DNA from: Elusimicrobiota bacterium
GTDB taxonomy: Bacteria; Elusimicrobiota; Elusimicrobia; UBA1565; UBA9628
Length of the DNA stretch: 36,085 nucleotides
Direction of reading: 5' to 3'
Assembly: GCA_028865585.1 (NCBI GenBank)
Contig: JAGWJU010000002.1
Location: 1 to 36,085, forward strand
Shown: positions 9,401-16,231 of the stretch, piece after piece
How positions within the stretch are numbered: the first letter of the stretch is position 1
Layout: each line of letters begins with the position of its first letter
The notes under the pieces: generated by a model
The model's input: only the letters and a program-made list of their open reading frames with translations
Databases searched by the model: none
Told to the model about the DNA's origin: nothing
Position numbers and translations under genes: made by a program

Positions 9401-9731
9401 AGGTGCGCGAGCGTGCCCAATATAGATCCGTTCCATCCTGAAAAATGATGTAGACGAAGGACAGACCGAAGAAGGAGTATCCGCGCACGACCTTGACCTT
9501 GGGCGCGCCAAGCATGGCCGTGACGATGGGGTAGGTGATCTGGTCCTCGACCAAATTCGGCGAGCGGCCCGGCCACTCCGTGAAAACGATGGTCTGCACG
9601 TCCGAGAGATCGGGGATGGCGTCCAAGGGGATTTTTTTCAAGGCATAAATACCCCAGACAATGGCAAAAACCAAGCCCAAGAAAACGAAGAAGCGGTTCT
9701 TCGCGCACCAGTCGATAAGGCCGTTAATCAT
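6426..9731 (-). CDS. cusA: Heavy-metal RND efflux pump, CusA (Cu+/Ag+) type
   Basis: About 1101 residues from the ATG at 9731, which overlaps the cusB stop by 8 bp; the longer frame to 9776 would run into cusB. Inner-membrane, proton-driven pump of the HME-RND family with 12 spans and two periplasmic porter regions. Diagnostic segments: N-terminal DAIPDLSDVQTIVFTEWPGR, the TM4 proton-relay motif GAMVDAAVIMVENAQK, LEMVDTTVELKP and RVDMTTTGI (methionines in the places used by CusA for Cu/Ag transfer), and GVDAETGVVML plus RPKMMTV in the second half. These favour monovalent copper/silver over the divalent CzcA type. Together with CusB and CusC it would form a tripartite envelope-spanning exporter. 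Confidence 0.93.
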   Translation of the reverse strand: MINGLIDWCAKNRFFVFLGLVFAIVWGIYALKKIPLDAIPDLSDVQTIVFTEWPGRSPNLVEDQITYPIVTAMLGAPKVKVVRGYSFFGLSFVYIIFQDGTDLYWARSRTLEYLSKIKGELPGGVDPYLGPDATGAGWVYEYALVDKSGRHSLADLRAFQDWSLRYWLESVPGVAEVASIGGYVKQYQIVIDPEALLAYRIPLKNVIAAVRRSNNDVGGGVVEMSEHEYMVRGRGYVKNLADLENVPVGVDKNGAPILIKDIGYVRYGPAPRRGVAELDGQGETVGGIVVMRYGENALKVINAVKAKIAEVKSAFPPGVELVPVYDRSSLVKRSIATLRDKLIEEMIIVSLVIIIFLWHFRSALIPVLTLPLAALMAFIPMTYMNLGANIMSLGGIAIAIGAMVDAAVIMVENAQKHLELSEQSGGAKPLQDVILEATKEVGRPLFFSLLVIAVSFLPIFTLQAQEGRLFKPLAYTKTFSMFFAAFLAVTLVPVLMQIFLKPARELKFKSRILSRIVNFFWAGKIYSEEEHPVSRALFRVYDPALRFVLARRRAAIVLAALLIVATIPIYLRLGSEFMPNLNEGDLLYMPTTLPGISIEAAKVWLQHQDEILKSFPEVKRVFGTVGRARTATDNAPLEMVDTTVELKPQQDWPETFHACWYSSWAPQWLKPFLGFFWPEKRRPSWDDLVSMMDQALQLPGTSNVWTMPIKARVDMTTTGIRTPVGIKIFGPDLSQIQKIGEDIEGVLRKEPGTRSAFAQRTEGGYFIDFKVRREEAARYGLTVEDVEDVIETAIGGENVTTTVEGRERYPVNIRYPQDLRRDPELLRRVLVAAPTGAQVPIGQLADIKLVMGPPSITDEDAMLTGWVYVDLMPGQDVGGYVEKAKALIAKEVTIPPGYYLKWSGQYQYMQRARKRIMLILPLTLFIIFVLLYVNTGSVVKTGIVFLAVPFSLVGAVWLLYMLGYNMSVAVWVGIIALAGVDAETGVVMLLYLDLAYEEWKNKGKMRTLADLEEAVMHGAVKRVRPKMMTVLCLFMGLLPVMWAPAYEAGADVMKRIAAPMVGGIFTSFIMELLIYPAVYTIWKWRWEMKEGRVRGSIVRGA

Positions 9732-10770
9732 GGCCGAATCCTTGCGCCGCGGCCCGGAAGTCGGATTCCGAATCAATCAGGAAATTGCCGCTGGTTACCA
9801 CGCGGTCGCCGGCTTTAAGGCCCTTCAAAATTTCGACCCAATGATCGGCATGGTTTCCGACCGTGACTTGACGCGGAGCCAAGTAACCGCGGCCCAAATC
9901 CACGAAGACGGTCTGGCGCAAGCCCGTATCGACCACGGCATCCCTCGGGACCGCAAGACGCACGCCCAGGCTGACCTGGATGTCGGCATCCAGATAAACG
10001 CCGGGACGCAGGACGCCGCCGGGATCTTTGATTTCAACGCGCACGCGGGCCGCGCGGGTTGCGGGGTTTAGGACCGGATCGATGGAAACGACCTTTCCCC
10101 GAAAAACCTGACCGGGTAGCGACGGGCTCATCGCCTCCACGATCTGTCCCATCTTGACCAGGGGCAGGTCTTGTTCGAAAACGTCGGCGTAGAGCCAGAG
10201 GGGGGAATTTTTACCGCGGGACAGCAGCAGGCCCGCATCTGGCTTGTCCGCACGGCCAAGCGCCGCGATCTGCAATGCGGAGAGCCCCAAGAGCTTCAAG
10301 CGCAGACGACTTGACGCCAAAAGAGCCTGTGCCCTGTGCCGGGACTCGGCGAATCGGCTTTTTTGCGCGGCGCGCGCAGATGCCAAGGCCGCGAGATAGT
10401 CCTCTTCGGCTTGATAGAGCTCCGGATCGTAGGCGATCCAGCCGACGGTTCTGATGTTTCTTACCAGAGGCCGCATTTGAGCCGTGCCGAGCCGCAGGCC
10501 AATTTCTTGCCGGCGGTAGGGGCTGACCTCGAAGGCGTCTTTTTCTGGAGCGGCGTCTTGATCCGCGTAGACCGGCACATAGTCCATTCCCATGGAGTCT
10601 TTCGCGGGCACGGGCGAGGTCATGTTCGGATTCATTGCACTCCGGTAATAGAGGATTTTTTTGGCAGAGGCTCCTCCGTCCGAACCGGACTTCGACCCGC
10701 CGCAGCCGGACAAGATTAGGACCGCGGCTAGGGCCGCCAGCACCGCCGGGACCGAAAGTTTTTTGCTCAT
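9724..10770 (-). CDS. cusB: Periplasmic adaptor (membrane fusion) lipoprotein, CusB type
   Basis: 348 residues. An N-terminal lipoprotein signal (VLILSGCGG, Cys at about residue 23) anchors it in the inner membrane. Residues about 40-68 are a heavy-metal-binding domain of the CusB type (YYRSAMNPNMTSPVP then DSMGMDYVPVY), rich in methionine. A helical hairpin and barrel-sandwich follow (AEEDYLAALASARAAQ; SPLWLYADVFEQDLP), and then beta-barrel and membrane-proximal domains (VSIDPVLNPATRAARVRVEI). It links CusA to CusC and, in the family, hands periplasmic Cu+ or Ag+ to the pump. Its ATG overlaps the cusC stop as ATGA, showing translational coupling. Confidence 0.92.
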   Translation of the reverse strand: MSKKLSVPAVLAALAAVLILSGCGGSKSGSDGGASAKKILYYRSAMNPNMTSPVPAKDSMGMDYVPVYADQDAAPEKDAFEVSPYRRQEIGLRLGTAQMRPLVRNIRTVGWIAYDPELYQAEEDYLAALASARAAQKSRFAESRHRAQALLASSRLRLKLLGLSALQIAALGRADKPDAGLLLSRGKNSPLWLYADVFEQDLPLVKMGQIVEAMSPSLPGQVFRGKVVSIDPVLNPATRAARVRVEIKDPGGVLRPGVYLDADIQVSLGVRLAVPRDAVVDTGLRQTVFVDLGRGYLAPRQVTVGNHADHWVEILKGLKAGDRVVTSGNFLIDSESDFRAAAQGFGHD

Positions 10771-12077
10771 TGCTTGCCTCCTTGCGCCGTAAGCGGCCCA
10801 CCCGAGACGCGCTCCAGGTCCGCGACGGCGATTTCAAAATCTACGCGATGGCGCTCCTGATCCAGCTCGAACGATAGAAGCGAGCGCTCCGAGTCCAAGA
10901 GGCTCAAAAAGCTGGCCCGGCCGGCTTCGTAGGCGTTTTGGGTCGAATCCAGCGCGGCCTGAGCCTGAGGCAGCACCGTATCCTCATAAAGTTTGAAGAG
11001 CCGCGCCGCCGTGTCGGCTTTCACGGACAAATTCTCGACTTGATACCGGGTTTCGTTGACCATGTCCTGCAGGCCCGATTCCGAGGCCGCCAAATTTTCC
11101 CGGGACTGCCTGAGCGCCGCATTCTCCTTGTTAAGCCATATGGGAAGGTTAAGGCCGAAGCTCAGGGCTTGGGCATCCTGACCGTCATAGGGCAGATTGG
11201 TAGTGCCTCCGCCGATTTCGCTGTACTGATAGCCCAACGTCAAATCCGGGAAATAGTCCCGAATGGCCAAGCGCCGCTCCGCGGCATTTTTGTTCTTGAG
11301 CGCACGCAGGGCCAGGATTTCCGGCCTCATGGCAAGGGCCTGCTCGCTCCAGGCCGTTTCATTCCAGCGGAAGTCCGGATTCTCGGGCCGCTCCAGACGA
11401 CCCAACGGCGCCTCCGGCGAGCGATCCAGAAGAGCATTTAATCGCGCTCGGGCGCTCTTTTGCTTCTCTTCGGCCGTCACTAAGTCGTTTTCAATTTTTG
11501 CGAGTTCCACCTGCGCTCGCAAGGCCTCGGATTCAGGCGCCCGCCCGACCGTATATTTCTCGGTGGCAGAACGGGAGAAGCGATTCATAACGCTTTGCTG
11601 TTCCTCTAGGATGGCGATGGCCTGATCCAGAAAGTAAATCCCGTAGTAGGCGCGCACGGTCCGATCCATAATTTCCAAGGATTTTGCGCGCAACGCTTGG
11701 CGCGAGACTTCTGCGGCCATGGAGGCCGCTTGGCCACGCAGCGCCCGTTTGCCCCAAAACGGGATATTCTGGGTGATGGTGATTTGATCTCCCATCGGGC
11801 CGGCCATGGTCTGCGGCGCCTTACGCATGCCTGTCAGCATATGGGAAACATTCAACGTCGGGTCATCGAAGGCCCGGGCCTCTTCCGGAACGTTTGCCGC
11901 CGCGGCCCACGCATGGCGCGCGGCTTGAATTTCCGGATTGTCTTTCTGGGCCAATTCCAGAACGGAAGCCAAGCTCATATCCCCGGTGGAGATTGCGACG
12001 ACGGAAGACGGCGCGGAAGCGGCCGGCTCCGCGGCACTTAGAACCGAGGCGAACAGCAACGCAAAGCATGCGACCAT
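10767..12077 (-). CDS. cusC: TolC-family outer-membrane efflux channel, CusC-like
   Basis: About 436 residues from the ATG at 12077, chosen because GGAGG lies 4-5 nt upstream and a secretory signal (ACFALLFASVLSAAEPAA) follows at once. The protein has the two-fold internal repeat of outer-membrane efflux proteins: LASVLELAQKDNPEIQAARH starts the first half and PEILALRALKNKNAAERRLA the second, with long coiled-coil stretches between. It would form the trimeric outer-membrane duct of the Cus pump. First pump gene after the small Cys-rich gene at 12149-12505 (71 bp gap). Confidence 0.9.
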   Translation of the reverse strand: MVACFALLFASVLSAAEPAASAPSSVVAISTGDMSLASVLELAQKDNPEIQAARHAWAAAANVPEEARAFDDPTLNVSHMLTGMRKAPQTMAGPMGDQITITQNIPFWGKRALRGQAASMAAEVSRQALRAKSLEIMDRTVRAYYGIYFLDQAIAILEEQQSVMNRFSRSATEKYTVGRAPESEALRAQVELAKIENDLVTAEEKQKSARARLNALLDRSPEAPLGRLERPENPDFRWNETAWSEQALAMRPEILALRALKNKNAAERRLAIRDYFPDLTLGYQYSEIGGGTTNLPYDGQDAQALSFGLNLPIWLNKENAALRQSRENLAASESGLQDMVNETRYQVENLSVKADTAARLFKLYEDTVLPQAQAALDSTQNAYEAGRASFLSLLDSERSLLSFELDQERHRVDFEIAVADLERVSGGPLTAQGGKQ

Positions 12078-12148
12078 GCGCCCTCCAGCAATCAATCAAC
12101 GCGTCTTATGGAAACGGAACGAATTCAGGCGTGCGTCCAGGACGGCTG

Positions 12149-12505
12149 TTAGGCGAGAGGCGGGGACAGGCAGGAAGGACCGGGCGGGGATGCGGATTCA
12201 AAGCGGGGGGAAGAATAGGCGAGAAGCGTAACTCGGTGCGCCCTAAAAACCCCGACAGAATGATTGGCTACCGCAAGCTGGAAACTCGGTCTTGAAGATT
12301 GACCGATAAAGACGGCGCCTCGCCCCGCATTTAAACAACAAGTTTTGCCGGGGGGAAGAGGATGCTGGGACGCGTTTTTTTGCGGGGCTGCGCCGCAACA
12401 GGGGCGCATGGCGCAACAGCGCGCATTTCCCCGCATTGGGGGGAATCCCGCGCTGAAAAGAGTAACGGCCAAAAAAACGCCTAATGCGCGATGGACTCGC
12501 TTCAT
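12149..12505 (-). CDS. Small exported Cys-rich protein heading the cus operon
   Basis: 118 residues from ATG 12505 (an in-frame ATG seven codons upstream is possible; neither has a strong ribosome site). It has a signal peptide (about 1-28, LGVFLAVTLFSAGF), then paired cysteines in RCCAMRPCCG and a further KTCCLN. I do not recognise the family. Position is telling: it lies directly behind the regulated promoter at 12528-12565 and before cusC. Small exported proteins are common as first genes of heavy-metal efflux operons, where they bind or sense metal in the periplasm; that role is inferred here from the CC pairs and the context only. Two longer in-frame versions exist but would read through the promoter. 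Confidence 0.6.
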   Translation of the reverse strand: MKRVHRALGVFLAVTLFSAGFPPMRGNARCCAMRPCCGAAPQKNASQHPLPPGKTCCLNAGRGAVFIGQSSRPSFQLAVANHSVGVFRAHRVTLLAYSSPRFESASPPGPSCLSPPLA

Positions 12506-12527
12506 CTGATTTATTTCAGGCAACATA

Positions 12528-12565
12528 CCCGCTATGTATATAGCAGGTTTAAGCCCGGAATTCAA
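12528..12565 (-). promoter_or_regulatory. Sigma-70-type promoter with dyad operator for the cus operon
   Basis: Read on the minus strand: TTGAAT (12565-12560), a 17-bp spacer, and TATATA (12542-12537). A perfect 5-bp inverted repeat, GCTAT-N4-ATAGC (12531-12544), sits exactly over the -10 box and extends imperfectly to CC/GG flanks (12528-12547). Such placement is typical of a repressor that blocks RNA polymerase, for example an ArsR- or CsoR-type metal sensor. The start of the first gene is at 12505. No intact repressor gene is adjacent; the ArsR remnant at the operon end could be the former partner. Confidence 0.6.
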
Positions 12566-12582
12566 CACGCACGTACGTCCTC

Positions 12583-12975
12583 TCAACCGTATCTGGCCAG
12601 GAGCGGTCCCAGGAGATAAGCGAAGAAAAATCCTACGGCATAAATGGCCGCCGCGCTCCACCACATCGTTTTGTTGAAGCGGCCGGCCGCCTCGCATCCT
12701 TTTCCGCCGGTCACGGCGCAGGCTAGCTTCCCCTGAGGACGGAATAGAAGGGCGCCGTTGAATACAAGGAGAAGCCCCGCGATCCCAAATATCCAGACCT
12801 TGTGTCTGGAGACGGAGACCAGCCAGGGAAAGGCCGAAAGAAGGCTTCCCACCGCGGCCCCGCCCGCGATCACGGAGAGGGTCACGGGCAGGGCGCAGCA
12901 GAGGAGAGTCCCGGCGGAAGTAAAAAGAGACAGGACGGAGAGGACCTTGCTCTCGGACTTTTTATCCTTTTCCAT
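12583..12975 (-). CDS. MerT-like mercuric/heavy-metal inner-membrane transporter
   Basis: About 130 residues from ATG 12975 (14-bp overlap with the preceding MerP-like gene). Four membrane spans are predicted. The first carries a vicinal cysteine pair in TLLCCALPVTLSVIAGG (C26, C27), which in MerT/MerC proteins accepts Hg(II) from MerP and passes it inward. A second cysteine pair lies in the loop before the third span (LACAVTGGKGC). Last gene of the operon that begins with the MerR variant at 15041. No MerA is encoded in this operon, so imported metal would have to be handled by the MerA at 25768 or the ion may not be mercury. Confidence 0.72.
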   Translation of the reverse strand: MEKDKKSESKVLSVLSLFTSAGTLLCCALPVTLSVIAGGAAVGSLLSAFPWLVSVSRHKVWIFGIAGLLLVFNGALLFRPQGKLACAVTGGKGCEAAGRFNKTMWWSAAAIYAVGFFFAYLLGPLLARYG

Positions 12976-13336
12976 GGTCGTTTCCCTTCGCATTGCCTTG
13001 TCCGACCGCAGAGGCCTTCGGCGCTTGCGTGACCTTTGCTTCTTTAGGGGTGAACCCGTGTTCGCGGACGACGCGGCGGATTTCTTTCAAGGTCACCTCG
13101 TTTCCCGGCGCCAGATCGAGCGTGGCCGTGCCGGCATTCAGGCTCACGACGACCTTGGCCACGCCCTTGATTTTCTCGAGGCCCTTCGTCATGCCGTAGG
13201 CGCATGGCGCGCAGTCCATGCCGTATATTTTCATCACGACCTTGCTCATTTCCGCACGGGCCGACGCTGCCTGCCACGCGGCCAGGGCCAGAAAGAGCCC
13301 GGCCAGGACCGCTGATTTCTTGCTTTTTTTCGCCAT
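12962..13336 (-). CDS. Periplasmic MerP-like heavy-metal-binding protein (HMA domain)
   Basis: 124 residues. A signal peptide (about 1-28, VLAGLFLALAAWQAASA) precedes a heavy-metal-associated (HMA) domain at about 32-97 with the metal motif GMDCAPC (C42, C45). A tail of about 27 residues rich in K, G and A follows, ending in a small H/K patch. It resembles MerP, which binds Hg(II) in the periplasm and hands it to MerT; the MerT-like gene follows directly with overlapping frames. A GGAGGATATA sequence just upstream supports the start at 13336. Confidence 0.8.
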   Translation of the reverse strand: MAKKSKKSAVLAGLFLALAAWQAASARAEMSKVVMKIYGMDCAPCAYGMTKGLEKIKGVAKVVVSLNAGTATLDLAPGNEVTLKEIRRVVREHGFTPKEAKVTQAPKASAVGQGNAKGNDHGKG

Positions 13337-13348
13337 ATTATATCCTCC

Positions 13349-14212
13349 TCAATCGAACCAATAGGTAAAATCGAAGATCGTCCGGTACAGCTCACGGTTC
13401 TGTGTGCCGTTTAACTGCTGATAGACGGGAAAAAGAATCCCGGCCTCCACACCCCAGCTTCCGTAGAGGCCCAAAGCGGACGGGCCGAGCAGGAACTTCG
13501 TCCCGCCGCTGTCGGGATTCAAAACCCCGCCGATCTTGTCTTTCCCGGGGAACTCTCCCAGGCTTTCGATAAAGAGCCGCCAGTCCGGCTTGGGATAATC
13601 TCTCCTAAACATCAGCGGCCGCCAGCCGAAGACGGCGCTTATATAAGGAAGGTCTCCCAGGCGGTCGCCGCCCGAGCTGAAATGGCGCTGCCAGCCTCCG
13701 CCCAGCCACCAGTAGATCGTCCTTGAGGCGTAGCCGGTCACAAGAGCCGCGTTGACCTCCGGACCTACCTGCACGCCTCCTCGAGCCCCTTCGGTCGGAA
13801 GGCCGCCGCTTAAAAAAGCCGTGCTTTCGTAGCGCTCCCCAACAGCCGGCGCGCGGCGCTGGAACCTCCACATCAAAGACCCCTCGACCTCATCGGCAGC
13901 ATCCATCATCGCCCCCACGCGCGTGCGCGGCGGCCGGCGGAGATTTCCCAGCGTGGGAGACAGGGGCCCGCTTACATTCACCTGCAGGTCCGGGGTAACG
14001 CCGTAGCCCACCATATCCCGGAACATCGCGGAACTGCCTTGCGAGTTTGTCAGCGTCATGACGGCGGCATCATTGGTCCAGGAGCCCTCGCCCAAGGTGG
14101 GCGTGGCCAGACCGAAGGCCGGGCCATGGCCGAGGCCGAGCGCCAAGCGGGGACCTGCCAGGCAAGCCGCCGCGGCGGCCAGGAGCCATCCTCTTGGTCC
14201 TATTGCTCTCAT
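13349..14212 (-). CDS. Predicted outer-membrane beta-barrel protein in mer-like operon
   Basis: 287 residues with a signal peptide (about 1-26, LLAAAAACLAGPRLALG) and a sequence of alternating polar and hydrophobic short segments rich in G, Y and W, ending in the aromatic strand FDFTYWFD, a typical outer-membrane assembly end. No cysteine pair is seen. It resembles uncharacterised outer-membrane proteins often found in metal-resistance operons, but I cannot name a family. Likely role, by position between HMA proteins, is passage or exclusion of the metal at the outer membrane (inference). GGAGG lies just before ATG 14212. Confidence 0.65.
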   Translation of the reverse strand: MRAIGPRGWLLAAAAACLAGPRLALGLGHGPAFGLATPTLGEGSWTNDAAVMTLTNSQGSSAMFRDMVGYGVTPDLQVNVSGPLSPTLGNLRRPPRTRVGAMMDAADEVEGSLMWRFQRRAPAVGERYESTAFLSGGLPTEGARGGVQVGPEVNAALVTGYASRTIYWWLGGGWQRHFSSGGDRLGDLPYISAVFGWRPLMFRRDYPKPDWRLFIESLGEFPGKDKIGGVLNPDSGGTKFLLGPSALGLYGSWGVEAGILFPVYQQLNGTQNRELYRTIFDFTYWFD

Positions 14213-14328
14213 AGGTTATCCTCCTCGTGAAAATCCCGCGGCAGCGGCCGGGCCGGACGCAACGCTCGCGCTCACTGACGCAGGATAATGGCAGCCGGAC
14301 CACAAATAGACCAATCCCAAGGACAATC

Positions 14329-14625
14329 TCAGCCACAGAGTGGCACTCGGCTCGCGTCAAACCGGACGCGCGCAGCGTGCTCTTCAAAGCTCACCTCGGC
14401 TTCTCCGACCCCGTTTATGGCGGCAAGAGTCTTCTTGATCCTGGCGGCGCATTTGACGCAGGACATTCCCTCAACCGGAATGATCGCCGTCTTCATGCTC
14501 GCCTGATTTGCGGGAAGATTGGATTTTCGGCCGCAGGCCGCAAGTCCGCCGAAGAGCACATAGGCGCACAGAAGCGCGGCAGCCGCGCTGCCCTCGAAAA
14601 ACGACCAATCAACCTTGAATTTCAT
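14329..14625 (-). CDS. HMA-domain lipoprotein, C-terminus probably frameshifted or truncated
   Basis: 98 residues. A hydrophobic leader ends in a lipobox-like GGLAAC (C31), then an HMA domain starts at about 46 with GMSCVKC (C56, C59). The domain is cut after the third strand (FDASRV), before the second helix and last strand, and ends with PLCG. In the +1 frame the next codons read HSVAEIVLGIGLFVVRL, which looks like the missing helix and strand, so a one-base change near 14345-14350 may have shifted the frame; however that frame would then run into the next gene. ATG overlaps the merR stop as ATGA, so it is the second gene of the operon. Confidence 0.65.
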   Translation of the reverse strand: MKFKVDWSFFEGSAAAALLCAYVLFGGLAACGRKSNLPANQASMKTAIIPVEGMSCVKCAARIKKTLAAINGVGEAEVSFEEHAARVRFDASRVPLCG

Positions 14626-15041
14626 GTTCCATCGCCTCCTTTGTCATCCAGGGACTTCAGGATAGGGCAGCGATCGGTGGTCCTGCGGGCGCAGCAGTTC
14701 CGCATGAGTCCCAGAAGGGTTCTCCTCATGGCTTGAAGGGCGTTGATTTTTGCCTCCACCTCCCGCAGTTTGGCGGCGGCCTTGAGCTTGACCCGTCCGC
14801 TACGGGCCCTTCGGCTGATCCGGAGCTCCAGGAGGTCTTCGATCTCCTTAAGGGTGAACCCGAGGGCTTGGGCGTTTTTGATGAACCGGATTTTCCGGAT
14901 CGCCTCCTCCGCATAGAGCCGGTAGCCGGAGTCCTTATGATCTTCGGGAATCAGCAGGCCTCGGCGCTCGTAGTAGAGCACCGTTTGGATGTTCACATGC
15001 GCCCGCTTGGCCACCTTGCCGATCGTCAATTCTGCCCCCAT
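14622..15041 (-). CDS. MerR-family metalloregulator, mercury type but lacking the first metal cysteine
   Basis: 139 residues from ATG 15041; the choice rests on GGGAGGG just upstream and on the promoter below, whose -10 box would lie over any earlier start. N-terminal winged helix (LTIGKVAKRAHVNIQTVLYY, then SGYRLY), a long dimer helix (about 78-112), and a metal loop CCARRTTDRCPIL (C116, C117, C125). MerR proteins bind Hg(II) with three cysteines; the first, in the dimer helix, is Ser81 here (ARSGR against AQCGK in the paralogue at 24723). It heads the mer-like operon and probably controls its own promoter. Metal specificity may thus be altered or reduced. Confidence 0.85.
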   Translation of the reverse strand: MGAELTIGKVAKRAHVNIQTVLYYERRGLLIPEDHKDSGYRLYAEEAIRKIRFIKNAQALGFTLKEIEDLLELRISRRARSGRVKLKAAAKLREVEAKINALQAMRRTLLGLMRNCCARRTTDRCPILKSLDDKGGDGT

Positions 15042-15061
15042 GGCTTTCACCCTCCCCATGC

Positions 15062-15093
15062 AGTATAAACCCAATACTATGGTATGGAGTCAA
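15062..15093 (-). promoter_or_regulatory. MerR-type promoter/operator of the mer-like operon
   Basis: On the minus strand: TTGACT (15093-15088), a 20-bp spacer and TATACT (15067-15062). The spacer is longer than the 17 bp that RNA polymerase prefers, the hallmark of MerR-activated promoters, and holds a dyad (CCATAC and GTATTGG half-sites). The layout matches that before the other merR gene (24673-24704), including the ACTC and GGGT flanks. Confidence 0.75.
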
Positions 15094-15200
15094 GGGGTAT
15101 GTCCATCCCATCGAGCCGCCCTCGATTCAGCCCGTTTGGAACTCGACCTGCTGCTCGGTGGCTGCCTTTCCAACCTTGAAGTTTTAACTCGACGCTGCGC

Positions 15201-15292
15201 TTGAAAAATTGTACTTTACGCTTAAGCTGCAACAGCTTTAAAGCCTCCGCAGCTCAATGAAGAGAACGCCTGCAACGGCTGCGCGGCGGCCA
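15201..15292 (+). repeat. Repeated structured non-coding element, copy 1
   Basis: This stretch is highly similar to 35936-36029. Shared blocks include AAATTGTAYTTTAYGCTTAAG, then GCCTCCGYAGCTCAAYG and AGAACGCCTGYAACKGCT. Two potential stems are supported: AAGCTG/CAGCTT (15224-15229 with 15233-15238) and CGCAGC/GCTGCG (15248-15253 with 15278-15283). Parts recall the 5' half of a tRNA gene (acceptor-like GCCTCCG, then GCTCAA), but no T-arm or CCA end follows. It may be a small RNA, a decayed tRNA-derived element or part of a repeat family. Strand is taken from the tRNA-like reading. The rest of the gap 15094-15330 shows nothing else I can name. Confidence 0.5.
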
Positions 15293-15330
15293 GGACGCGC
15301 AGGGGGGAAAATAAGACTTTTCCGCATCCG

Positions 15331-15576
15331 CTACGGATGCTTGAGGCGGGCGATAATCCGTTGGGCGATATCAGGGCGGTTCAATTCATCCGGCCGGCGG
15401 CTCATCATGTGCTTGAGCGCCCGGGAAATCAGGCCCATCTGGCGGGCGAAACGATCGCAGTGGCGGCACATAGCAAAGTGCAGACGAACCATCCAACGCA
15501 CCCGCCGGGGAGCGTTTTGGAACTCTCCCTCGGCCAGCATGCGCGCCACTTCCCGGCAGGAAGGCATGCCCATCAT
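15331..15576 (-). CDS. Zinc-finger (zf-HC2) anti-sigma factor
   Basis: 81 residues from ATG 15576, which overlaps the sigma-factor stop as ATGA; the longer frame to 15606 is not needed. It carries the anti-sigma zinc motif HxxxCxxC (H33, C37, C40 in HFAMCRHC) plus a cysteine at residue 7. No membrane span follows, so it would act in the cytoplasm, holding the ECF sigma factor until thiol oxidation or metal binding releases it. Coupled to and co-transcribed with the sigma gene. Confidence 0.85.
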   Translation of the reverse strand: MMGMPSCREVARMLAEGEFQNAPRRVRWMVRLHFAMCRHCDRFARQMGLISRALKHMMSRRPDELNRPDIAQRIIARLKHP

Positions 15577-16163
15577 GACCGTTTTTCCCAATTCCTCTCC
15601 AGGCACTCACGGAGCTTGAGCCGCGCCCGATACATCAGCACCCGTAAATTAGTGTAGGAAACGCCCAAGACGTTACAAATTGCCTCCGCTGATTCGCCTT
15701 CAGCCTCTTTAAGAAAGAACGCGGCGCGCTGGCTTGCGGAAAGGCCCTCCGCGCACTGCTCGATTAGCGTTTGGATTTCAGCGTTGAGCGCCGAATCCTC
15801 GGGGCCTTTCGGCGGGCTGGCCCACATGCCGCGGGCGTTGAAGCGCTTCTCGAACTCGCCTTCAACGGCGTCCAGGCTCTCCTCGCGCCGCCGCTTCCGG
15901 CGCAAATCCAAAGCCTTATTATAAAGGATGCCGAAAAGGTAGGTCTTGAGCCGGGAGCGGCTCTCGAAGCGATCAATCGCCTCCAGAAAGGCTGAAAAAG
16001 TTTCCTGCGCCAGTTCCTCCGCGTCGGCTTGCGAAAAGCCCATCGCAAGACCGGCCGCCATGAGCGCAGGAGTATGCTCGCGAACGAGCCTTTCCATCGC
16101 GCCGCCCTCGCGCCGGCGGAGCGCCGTGATGTCCGCTTCAGCTTCTGTATTCGAGGGCGCCAT
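15573..16163 (-). CDS. ECF-type RNA polymerase sigma factor
   Basis: 196 residues from ATG 16163 (an ATG four codons upstream at 16175 would overlap the -35 box of the divergent promoter). Region 2 spans about 20-95 (ADAEELAQETFSAFLEAIDR, then LKTYLFGILYNKALDLRRKR) and region 4 about 135-190 (LSASQRAAFFLKEAEGESAE, then LRVLMYRARLKL); region 3 is absent as in extracytoplasmic-function sigma factors. It is divergent from the beta-barrel gene at 16232 across a 68-bp gap that holds a TGTAAC-N17-TACTTA promoter. I infer that this sigma factor reads the four such promoters in the window. A forward copy of the motif for its own gene was not found. Confidence 0.92.
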   Translation of the reverse strand: MAPSNTEAEADITALRRREGGAMERLVREHTPALMAAGLAMGFSQADAEELAQETFSAFLEAIDRFESRSRLKTYLFGILYNKALDLRRKRRREESLDAVEGEFEKRFNARGMWASPPKGPEDSALNAEIQTLIEQCAEGLSASQRAAFFLKEAEGESAEAICNVLGVSYTNLRVLMYRARLKLRECLERNWEKRS

Positions 16164-16167
16164 AAGG

Positions 16168-16196
16168 TGTAACATTCTAACAGTTTGCCCTACTTA
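16168..16196 (+). promoter_or_regulatory. Putative ECF promoter 1 (TGTAAC-N17-TACTTA)
   Basis: TGTAAC at 16168-16173, exactly 17 bp, then TACTTA at 16191-16196, followed by TTT. It points to the GTG start at 16232 and begins five bases outside the divergent sigma gene. Same spacing and near-identical boxes as at 27749, 28771 and 35868 (minus). Confidence 0.7.
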
Positions 16197-16231
16197 TTTC
16201 CGATGGGGGGAATGAAACGGGAGGCTCGCCG

